A DNA stretch of 30,323 nt from Bacteroidales bacterium (GTDB lineage Bacteria > Bacteroidota > Bacteroidia > Bacteroidales > Muribaculaceae): positions 1-30,323 of the forward strand of contig SFOH01000022.1 of NCBI GenBank assembly GCA_004552485.1, read 5' to 3'. Positions within the stretch are counted from its first letter, which is position 1. Every line of letters begins with the position of its first letter. This document shows positions 24,861 through 30,323 of the stretch, piece by piece. The notes under the pieces are model-generated. The model was not told where the DNA came from. It saw only the letters and a program-made list of their open reading frames with translations, and searched no databases. A program made the position numbers and the translations under genes.

Positions 24861-26352
24861 TGGCGACCTCCTTGGCTTGGGCGGCGTCCGCGGCGGCGGG
24901 GAGCGGTTTCTTGCCCACGGAGAGCAGGAAGAGTCCGGCCACGGTGTAGGCGGCGTTGATGAGCAGCAGTTCGAAGGATGTCTCGTAGCCCACGAAGGTG
25001 TGGAGCGCCCACTGCGTCACCCACGACAGGACGGGGGCGAGGATGCAGACGACGGGCACGAGGCGGTCGCGGACGGGACGGCGGTTGAACATGCCGTAGA
25101 CGAACAGGCCGAGGATGGGGCCGTAGGTGTAGGAGGCCAGGGTGTAGACGGCCGAGATGGCGTCCTCCTCGCTGAGGTAGTAGAAGACGATGATGACGGC
25201 GCCCATGGCCACGGACATCATGAGGTGTACGAGCTTGCGCGTGCGCGTCAGCTTGCGGTCGTCCTGCTTCTTGTGTGCGCCGAGGATGTCGACGGTGAAG
25301 GAGGTGGTGAGCGAGGTCAGGGCCGAGCCGGCGGCGGAGTAGGCGGCGGCGATGAGGCCCAGGACGAAGAGTATGCCGACGATGACGGGGATGTCGGAGT
25401 GGGTGGCCACCATGCCGAAGAGCTCGTCGGTCTTGCGCGGCATCGCCAGGCCCTTGTTCTGGACGAAAATCATGAGCAGCGTGCCCAGGAGCAGGAAGGC
25501 GGCGATGACGAAGAACTGGACTATTCCGCTGACAATCATGTTCTTCTGGCTCTGACGGTGGTCCTTGCAGGCCAGGTTGCGCTGCATCATGTCCTGGTCG
25601 AGGCCGTTGGTGGCGATGGCCATGAAGACGCCGGCCAGGAACTGCTTCCAGAAGAAGGTGCCCTCCATGGGATTGTCGAAGAAGAACATGCGCGAGGAGG
25701 GGTGGGAGGAGATGGCCTTGACCGTGTCGGTGAAGCCGTATCCGAGGTTCTGGGCGATGAAGTAGATGCAGAGTATCACGCTCATAATCAGGCAGAAGCT
25801 CTTGAGCGTGTCGGTCCAGATCAGCGTTTTCACGCCGCCCTGGAGGGTGTAGAGCCAGATGAGGGCGATGGTGACGATGACGTTGAACTCAAAGGGAATG
25901 TGCAGCGGGCTGAACACCAGCAGCTGGAGCACGGCGCAGACCACGAAGAAGCGCACCGACGCGCCCAGGATTTTGCTGATGAAGAAGAACCAAGCGCCGG
26001 TGTGGTAGGTCTGCTTGCCGAAGCGTCCCTCCAGGTAGCCGTAGATGCTGATGAGGTTGCGCTTGTAGAACATGGGCACGAGCACGAAGGCGATGGCGAA
26101 ATAGCCCACGATGAAGCCCAGCACCATCTGCAGGTAGGCGTAGCCCTTGCCCACGACCATGCCGGGCACGGAGATGAAGGTGACGCCCGAGATGGTGGCG
26201 CCGATCATGGCGAAGGCCACCACGCCCCAGGGAGCCTGGCGGTTGCCGGTGAAGAATGTGGCGTTGTCTGACCCGCGCGAGGCCATCCAACTGATGAACA
26301 TGAGCAGCGCAAAGTAGGCTACGATGGTGATTATGACGATAGTAGGTGTCAT
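24853..26352 (-). CDS. Sodium:solute symporter (SSS family)
   Basis: This 499-residue inner-membrane protein has about 13 helices. FAMIGATISGVTFISVPGMV, then FAIAFVLVPMFYKRNLISIY and GLIAAAYSAAGSALTSLTTS match the SSS/LeuT-fold signatures, including the sodium-site helix rich in Ser/Thr. Substrates of the family include sugars, sialic acids and amino acids. Coupling with namZ (30-base gap) points to uptake of MurNAc or a muropeptide fragment. A dedicated MurNAc transporter is known beside MurNAc genes in Tannerella forsythia; whether this one is its orthologue I cannot tell. No kinase (murK) or etherase (murQ) gene is in view. Confidence 0.9.
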   Translation of the reverse strand: MTPTIVIITIVAYFALLMFISWMASRGSDNATFFTGNRQAPWGVVAFAMIGATISGVTFISVPGMVVGKGYAYLQMVLGFIVGYFAIAFVLVPMFYKRNLISIYGYLEGRFGKQTYHTGAWFFFISKILGASVRFFVVCAVLQLLVFSPLHIPFEFNVIVTIALIWLYTLQGGVKTLIWTDTLKSFCLIMSVILCIYFIAQNLGYGFTDTVKAISSHPSSRMFFFDNPMEGTFFWKQFLAGVFMAIATNGLDQDMMQRNLACKDHRQSQKNMIVSGIVQFFVIAAFLLLGTLLMIFVQNKGLAMPRKTDELFGMVATHSDIPVIVGILFVLGLIAAAYSAAGSALTSLTTSFTVDILGAHKKQDDRKLTRTRKLVHLMMSVAMGAVIIVFYYLSEEDAISAVYTLASYTYGPILGLFVYGMFNRRPVRDRLVPVVCILAPVLSWVTQWALHTFVGYETSFELLLINAAYTVAGLFLLSVGKKPLPAAADAAQAKEVANV

Positions 26353-26382
26353 CGGGTTGGAGGTTTTAAGGTGATGGGGAAG

Positions 26383-27660
26383 TTATTCGGCGTAGAGGAG
26401 ATAGGGGCGGCGCTGCTTGCGGAATTTCTCGACGTCGGCGGCCCAGGTGGCCTTGATTTCGGCCGGCGTGGCGCCGTTCTCGACCATGGCGCGGATGTCG
26501 CCGCGGCCGATGAGCAGCTCGAAGAAGTTGCGGAAGAATGTGGGGTGATGCTTTTTCATGCCCGGGTCGCGGTAGGCGTCGATGAGATAGGTGAGGTCGA
26601 CGCCGCGCGCGATGGCCTCCTCGTCGGAGATGGAGCGCAGGTCAACGCCGTGGCAGAGCTTGTCGAGCTGCGGCGGATTCTTGGCGCCGGCGACGCTGCG
26701 GGGCGTGAACTCGAAGCTGCGACCAGTCATGTCCGGGTGGCCGTAGCAGAGGAAGGGAATGTCCGTGCCGCGGCCCAGGCTCACCGGCGTGGCCTCAAAG
26801 TAACACGTTGCGGGATAGAGGTATATGGCCTTCATGTCGCGCAGATTCGGCGACGGGGCGATGGGCAGGCGGTAGCGCGTCTGATGGGTGTAGCCCGTGC
26901 AGGGAACCACCTTCAGGTCAACCTTCTTGCCGTCCGTGAGCCAGCCCTCGCCGTTGGCCATCAGCGCCAGCTCGGCCAGCGTCATGCCGTGCACAACGGG
27001 GATGGGCAGACGGCCCACGCCGCTCTTGTATTTCATGTCGAGGATGGGGCCGTCGACATACATGCCGTTGGGGTTCGGACGGTCGAGCACCACCACCTGC
27101 TTGCCGTGGGCGGCCGCGGCGTTCATCAGGTCAATCATGGTGCAGTAGTAGGTGTAGTAGCGCAGGCCAACGTCCTGAATGTCAACCACAATCACGTCGA
27201 GCGCGTTCATGTCCTCGGGCGAGGGGCCGCGCTTCTTGCCGTTGTAGAGCGAGGCGATGCGGATGCCCGTCACCGGGTCTTTCGACGAGCTGACGTGCTC
27301 GCCGGCGTCGGCCGTGCCGCGGAAACCGTGCTCGGGCGAGAAAATCATGGCCACGTTCACGCCGTTGTCGAGCATGAGGTCGAGCGTGTGCTTCTTGCCC
27401 ACCATGCCCGTGTGGTTCGAGAACAGGGCCACGCGCTTGCCCTTCAGCAGCGGCAGGTATTGGTCGAGACGTGCGGCGCCGACCGTGACGGAGTCTTCGG
27501 CGCAGCAGACGGCGGAGTCGGCGGCGGGGACAGAGTGGGTGCAGACAGCGTCGCCGTGATTATGGCCGTGGCGGTGAGCGCCGTTGCAGCCGTGGCATTG
27601 TGCGCCGGCCGTCATGGCGGTCGCCATCATCAGCAGCGGCAGGAGAAAACGGAATTTCAT
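26383..27660 (-). CDS. namZ: Exo-beta-N-acetylmuramidase NamZ (GH171, DUF1343)
   Basis: This 425-residue protein has a signal peptide (MKFRFLLPLLMMATAMTAGA) and the DUF1343/NamZ domain from about residue 62 to the end. Family motifs are ALFSNHTGMVGK, FSPEHGFRGTADAGEH, DIQDVGLRYYTYYCTM, LDRPNPNG and LGRGTDIPF. NamZ releases MurNAc from the non-reducing ends of peptidoglycan chains in the periplasm or outside. Residues 22-53 are unusual: a segment of six Cys and six His (CHGC, HRHGHNHG, then CTH, VCC) sits between signal peptide and enzyme domain. It is not a lipobox, because Gln precedes the first Cys. It is the first gene of the probable six-gene operon, with a leader of about 140 GC-rich bases. 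Confidence 0.93.
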   Translation of the reverse strand: MKFRFLLPLLMMATAMTAGAQCHGCNGAHRHGHNHGDAVCTHSVPAADSAVCCAEDSVTVGAARLDQYLPLLKGKRVALFSNHTGMVGKKHTLDLMLDNGVNVAMIFSPEHGFRGTADAGEHVSSSKDPVTGIRIASLYNGKKRGPSPEDMNALDVIVVDIQDVGLRYYTYYCTMIDLMNAAAAHGKQVVVLDRPNPNGMYVDGPILDMKYKSGVGRLPIPVVHGMTLAELALMANGEGWLTDGKKVDLKVVPCTGYTHQTRYRLPIAPSPNLRDMKAIYLYPATCYFEATPVSLGRGTDIPFLCYGHPDMTGRSFEFTPRSVAGAKNPPQLDKLCHGVDLRSISDEEAIARGVDLTYLIDAYRDPGMKKHHPTFFRNFFELLIGRGDIRAMVENGATPAEIKATWAADVEKFRKQRRPYLLYAE

Positions 27661-27808
27661 ATCAGGTAAATAATGACTGGTTACTTGGTTGATTTACAGC
27701 GCGCTGCGAGGCTCCGGCGAGGGGCGTGCGGCGCACAAGGATGCTATTCAGCGCCCCGGCGGGAGAGGCAGGCGCACACGGGCGCCTCCGGGCGCGTAGA
27801 CCGGCACA

Positions 27809-27816
27809 CAAAGATA
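27809..27816 (-). promoter_or_regulatory. -7 promoter element for the namZ operon
   Basis: TATCTTTG on the minus strand, just past the T tract of a terminator that would stop transcripts from the right. The start would be near 27802. The leader at 27661-27801 is GC-rich and can fold (for example GCGCC CGGA GGCGC), but I recognise no riboswitch. No good -33 element. Confidence 0.5.
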
Positions 27817-27818
27817 AG

Positions 27819-27838
27819 AAAAAAAGGCCCTGCGGGCC
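27819..27838 (-). terminator. Intrinsic terminator upstream of the namZ operon
   Basis: On the minus strand GGCCC, GCA, GGGCC is followed by seven T. It would stop minus-strand transcripts coming from the recombinase gene and passing antisense through the tRNA. Confidence 0.7.
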
Positions 27839-27887
27839 GTTAAAAACTGTATATAATTGTAAACGAACAATAAAAACGCGCTTTTAT

Positions 27888-27918
27888 TTTGCCATGTCAG
27901 AAAAGTTGCGTAATTTTG
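27888..27918 (+). promoter_or_regulatory. Promoter of tRNA-Ala
   Basis: TTTG (27888-27891), a 19-base spacer and TAATTTTG (27911-27918) match the full Bacteroidetes consensus. Transcription would begin near 27925, about 83 bases before the mature tRNA. The remaining bases to 28007 hold no gene. Confidence 0.8.
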
Positions 27919-28007
27919 CATCGCAAAAAGGCCCACGAGGCGTCATCAGTCCGACAGCAGCGGCTGCGGCAGACGCGCGACACCGAGCCTTTCGGCGCAA
28001 ACATCGC

Positions 28008-28083
28008 GGGGTATTAGCTCATCTGGTAGAGCGCAACACTGGCAGTGTTGAGGTAAGCGGTTCGAGTCCGCTATACTCCACCA
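28008..28083 (+). tRNA. tRNA-Ala (anticodon GGC), CCA encoded
   Basis: The full cloverleaf is visible. The acceptor GGGGTAT (28008-28014) pairs with ATACTCC (28073-28079), including the G3:U70 wobble that defines alanine identity. The D arm is GCTC/GAGC. The anticodon stem CAACA/TGTTG encloses the loop CTGGCAG, with anticodon GGC at 28041-28043. The T arm is AGCGG/CCGCT with TTCGAGT. Discriminator A and CCA end at 28083. Its 3' end is the apparent boundary of the integrated element. Confidence 0.95.
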
Positions 28084-29650
28084 ACGGCAGATTTGGAAGC
28101 GATTCCGACTCTGCTTTTCTTTTATCCTCCCCGCAACCCTCTGTAAACCTGCGAAATATTTCAAGTGCAGGGTTGACAGAATCGGTTCGATAATCCTCAG
28201 AATCTTTGTCGTAGAAAATCCCGTCAGGGTACACGAGATTCTGTATTTTCTGCCGCTCCCTAAAATTACCGTTGCGCCATAAATCACCTAATTTTGAGGT
28301 GGTTGCAATTACCTTGTTGATGAATTTTTGTTGGTTCGATAGATTTTCAGAGGCTTCATCAAGCAATGCTTTGTTTTCGGCCTCTTGACCTCTTAGTTTA
28401 TTGATTGTGGCATTGTAAACATCTTCAGATATATCGCCCACTCCAAATCGAATCTGAGCTTTCTCTATTAGATTACCTATTTCAACTTTCCGTTTCAGTA
28501 AACGCGATTTCGACTCTGCCTTAAAAGTATTGTACTCGGCAAACACTTTTTCCAATACCTTACAAAGGATTGGGGAAAATTCTCTGGGAATCCTGAATTT
28601 ATCAAGCATTTCGGCATAATCGGTATGTAGCTGAATTGCACTTGCATTTACGCCACATCCCTTAGTGTTGCACTTATAGTAATAATATTCATGTTCCTCT
28701 CCTTTTTTATTGCGCTTAATGCGTGAATAGCCCGTGAGATAATTCCCACACTTTGAGCAACGCACATGACGTTTAAGAGGTGTCGATTCGGTTATTTCCG
28801 CAACTTCATAACCACATCGAGTGATACCATTGGCCTTATTCCAAGTAGCTTCATCAATTAGGATTTCTTGCTTATCATTGAAAGGGATTTCTTCTCCTTC
28901 GTCTAATAACGGGCTTGTGATATAACCACAATACAATCTATTATGGAGAATGTCATTTAGCGTTTTGCGGTTCACTACAAGCCCCAAATCTTTTAATCTT
29001 TCTACAATTTCAACATCACCGATATGCTCATTGGCTTTCCAAATGAAAGCGTTTCGCAATATCTCCCCTTTATCATTTACAGTCAATATATGGTCTTTCC
29101 CTTCCATGTGTTTATCATACCCTAATGGTGGACGGCTATACCATTGTCCCTTTCTTAAACATTCAGTCATGCCAGCAACACACTTGTCTCGGCGCAGACT
29201 ATTTTCAAACTGCGAAAATAGGAAGAAAATATTCTCCATAAATTCGCCAGCAGCACTGTCGGGATCGGTTTTCTGTGTTGCGCTAATTACATAAATGCCC
29301 TTGGATTTTAAGAAAGCCTTTGTTACTATTGCCTCATTACCAGCACGGCTGAAGCGGTCAAACGAATGGACAAGAATCATATTGATTTCCCTATCCTTTG
29401 CGACTTCTTGTATCATCTTCTTATATCCATCACCCTCTGTCTTTGCGCTTTCGTATTTGCCACCGAATGCCTTTTTGATTATGATATTGTTTTTCGCGGC
29501 ATATTCTCGACAAATCTTATCTTGAAATTCAAGACCGCAACCATGTTTTTCTTGGTCAACAGATGAAACTCGAGTCCATAATGCCGCAACCTTTCGCTCT
29601 AACTTGCTATATTCTATTACTTTTCCCTTTTTATGTTTTTTCTTTGCCAC
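28019..29650 (-). CDS. Large serine recombinase (site-specific integrase) reading into tRNA-Ala
   Basis: This 543-codon ORF has a resolvase-type catalytic domain (about 20-165) with the active Ser S29 in WTRVSSVDQ and the Arg motif SFDRFSR (96-102). A recombinase domain follows (about 180-290), then a zinc ribbon (C298, C301, C327, C332) and a helical, probably coiled-coil region (365-460). It inserts or excises DNA at att sites. Roughly the last 21 codons lie in the tRNA gene (SGLEPLTSTLPVLRST is antisense tRNA), so the integrated form has a C-terminus set by the target site. Composition is clearly more AT-rich than the chromosome to the left. It starts five bases after a small ORF and shares its promoter at 29.96 kb. 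Confidence 0.93.
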   Translation of the reverse strand: MAKKKHKKGKVIEYSKLERKVAALWTRVSSVDQEKHGCGLEFQDKICREYAAKNNIIIKKAFGGKYESAKTEGDGYKKMIQEVAKDREINMILVHSFDRFSRAGNEAIVTKAFLKSKGIYVISATQKTDPDSAAGEFMENIFFLFSQFENSLRRDKCVAGMTECLRKGQWYSRPPLGYDKHMEGKDHILTVNDKGEILRNAFIWKANEHIGDVEIVERLKDLGLVVNRKTLNDILHNRLYCGYITSPLLDEGEEIPFNDKQEILIDEATWNKANGITRCGYEVAEITESTPLKRHVRCSKCGNYLTGYSRIKRNKKGEEHEYYYYKCNTKGCGVNASAIQLHTDYAEMLDKFRIPREFSPILCKVLEKVFAEYNTFKAESKSRLLKRKVEIGNLIEKAQIRFGVGDISEDVYNATINKLRGQEAENKALLDEASENLSNQQKFINKVIATTSKLGDLWRNGNFRERQKIQNLVYPDGIFYDKDSEDYRTDSVNPALEIFRRFTEGCGEDKRKAESESLPNLPLVEYSGLEPLTSTLPVLRSTR

Positions 29651-29654
29651 GGTT

Positions 29655-29810
29655 TTATTTGTTTTCTGATGAATAAATCATTGTACCAATCACATAAAAG
29701 AACTCCAAAATAGTCTGTTGGTCGTTCTTGTCGATGTTCATTCCGTTAAACAGTTTTCCATACTCGTTCAATTCTATATCTGTGAACATTCGTTTTGATA
29801 TATCTTCCAC
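29655..29810 (-). CDS. Small ORF cotranscribed with the serine recombinase
   Basis: The frame is open from GTG 29810 (51 residues) or ATG 29789 (44 residues, MFTDIELNEYGKLFNGMNID). It ends in TAA four bases before the recombinase ATG. The protein is charged and helical-looking, with a hydrophobic patch (ILEFFYVIGTMIYSS). I recognise no family. Tight spacing, the shared promoter and a sensible amino-acid composition argue that it is real. It could be a recombination directionality factor or a regulator, but nothing in the sequence proves this. The GTG start lies in a short hairpin (CCAC/GTGG), which could control its translation. Confidence 0.6.
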   Translation of the reverse strand: MEDISKRMFTDIELNEYGKLFNGMNIDKNDQQTILEFFYVIGTMIYSSENK

Positions 29811-29899
29811 TCAACGGTGGTTATTTGCTTTTAAGCCTCCTATGCGTTATGTCGGGCGCATAGGTCTTCTGGGCGGCGGGATATGCTTAGAACCCCTAA
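29807..29899 (-). promoter_or_regulatory. Structured leader of the recombinase operon (four potential hairpins)
   Basis: Between promoter and small ORF lie TTAG/CTAA (29887-29899), an 8-bp stem CCTATGCG/CGCATAGG with a 10-base loop (29839-29864), GCTT/AAGC (29827-29836) and CCAC/GTGG (29807-29820) around the GTG start. A GC-rich patch stands out from an AT-rich surrounding. AGGAGG occurs in the transcript next to the 8-bp stem, about 25 bases before the GTG. I do not recognise a known RNA family. A plus-strand ORF over this region is not supported. Confidence 0.5.
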
Positions 29900-29958
29900 C
29901 TTCTGATATTTACATTCTACATATTTGCTTGATATTTAAGAGTTAATAATATTCATTC

Positions 29959-29989
29959 CAAACATACTCCCACGATTTCATAGTGCAAA
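29959..29989 (-). promoter_or_regulatory. Promoter of the small ORF / serine recombinase operon
   Basis: On the minus strand TTTG (29986-29989), a 19-base spacer and TATGTTTG (29959-29966) match the consensus fully. The start would be near 29952, giving a leader of about 140 bases before the small ORF. Confidence 0.75.
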
Positions 29990-29996
29990 ATCCGAT

Positions 29997-30323
29997 TTAG
30001 CCAATATTTGTTAATGCAGATAGTTTTCTGAGAGTGTTGACCGAGGTGTGAGTGATTTTGGAGATGTTGCGGAGAGAGTAGCCCTTCTTTAACAGTCGGA
30101 TTTCCTCAGCATATTCTTCTTTCATCTGCTCGGATGTCTTGCGATAGCCAGTCTTGCGACCTACAACACCGCCGTTGTTTCGATAGTTATTGTAACCGCT
30201 TTCCATACGACTGCGGATGAGGCTTCTTTCCATACCGTTGAACTGAGCCAAGATGCCAAGAACAAGAGTAGCTATCGGATTGATTTTGCCATTCGGGAGT
30301 AAGGTTTCAAGGCCGTTCTGATG
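29997..30323 (-). CDS. Resolvase/invertase-type serine recombinase (5' part outside window)
   Basis: The frame is open to the right edge; the last 108 residues are present. The sequence (NGLETLLPNGKINPIATLV, GILAQFNGMERSLIRSRMES) is the end of the resolvase catalytic domain with its long E helix. A C-terminal helix-turn-helix follows (EYAEEIRLLKKGYSLRNISK, HTSVNTLRKLS). The catalytic Ser lies outside. A TTG start at 30251 would cut the domain and is not credible. Such small recombinases invert or resolve DNA on mobile elements. It may act in maintenance of this element or in phase variation. It sits directly upstream of the recombinase promoter. Confidence 0.88.
   Translation of the reverse strand, partial: HQNGLETLLPNGKINPIATLVLGILAQFNGMERSLIRSRMESGYNNYRNNGGVVGRKTGYRKTSEQMKEEYAEEIRLLKKGYSLRNISKITHTSVNTLRKLSALTNIG

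Larger units (their letters stand above)
28084..30323. mobile_element. Left end of an integrative element inserted at tRNA-Ala
   Basis: A serine integrase gene abuts and overlaps the tRNA 3' end, a second recombinase follows, and composition turns AT-rich at this point. These are the usual signs of a genomic island or conjugative/mobilizable element. The exact crossover is not visible because the other end lies outside the window; it may be inside the tRNA 3' half. Cargo is not in view. Confidence 0.75.

Noticed and set aside
24724..26271. 515-codon plus-strand frame opposite the symporter
   Set aside because: It is a reverse shadow with biased His/Glu/Gly composition and no domain, while the minus strand encodes clear SSS helices.
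27661..27801. Riboswitch in the namZ leader
   Set aside because: The stretch is GC-rich and can fold, but I see no core motif of any known riboswitch class.
28019..28083. Integrase C-terminus taken as a functional domain
   Set aside because: These residues are the antisense translation of tRNA-Ala and reflect the insertion site, not a conserved protein part.
29728..29946. 72-codon plus-strand frame next to the integrase
   Set aside because: It overlaps the minus-strand small ORF and the structured leader, lacks a promoter and shows no domain.

Overview
The window looks like a chromosomal segment of a GC-rich gut Bacteroidales bacterium, most likely Muribaculaceae (S24-7) or a close relative. 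The evidence is Bacteroidetes-type promoters (TTTG, about 19-20 bases, then TAnnTTTG), a GLPGLI/TonB-type outer-membrane pair, an RprX/RprY-like two-component system, a C10 peptidase, NamZ, T9SS-like C-terminal tails and Bacteroidetes-type serine recombinases. The genus assignment is inference. At the tRNA-Ala gene near 28.0 kb the sequence turns visibly AT-rich, and an integrated element begins there and runs off the right end.

Layout. 1-3200: a secreted PEGA/WG-repeat protein (minus, cut by the left edge) is divergent from a secreted Sel1-like repeat protein, which ends in a clear intrinsic terminator. 3209-5058: a metallo-beta-lactamase-fold hydrolase and a tetrapyrrole-methylase-fold SAM methyltransferase form a minus-strand pair. 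5198-10937: a response regulator and sensor kinase (overlapping, minus) are divergent from a GLPGLI protein and a TonB-receptor-like outer-membrane protein (overlapping, plus), which suggests one envelope-sensing unit. 10968-13069: a short winged-helix remnant containing a 20-bp palindrome, then an AspT/YidE-type transporter. 13248-17926: an AraC regulator followed by a large secreted GH43 enzyme with a CBM26-like module.

17951-27660: six minus-strand genes with short gaps or overlaps read as one operon. The order of transcription is namZ, a sodium:solute symporter, a WYL regulator, a membrane acyltransferase, a secreted beta-propeller protein and a secreted C10 cysteine peptidase. It starts near a TATCTTTG element at 27.81 kb and ends at a 23-bp perfect-hairpin terminator shared with the convergent GH43 gene. 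A plausible job is scavenging of peptidoglycan sugars and peptides (inference).

27888-30323: a strong promoter drives tRNA-Ala(GGC). A large serine recombinase on the opposite strand reads about 21 codons into the tRNA. It is preceded by an unlisted small ORF of about 51 codons, a leader with four potential hairpins and a near-consensus promoter. A second, resolvase-type recombinase is cut by the right edge.

The most unusual signals are: a 9-bp repeat family (AATTGGACY) at three gene ends, twice flipping orientation to form a hairpin; a propeller-like module of roughly 330 residues shared by the GH43 enzyme and the C10 peptidase; a Cys/His-rich N-terminal segment on NamZ; and the tRNA-embedded end of the recombinase gene together with its structured leader and small ORF.
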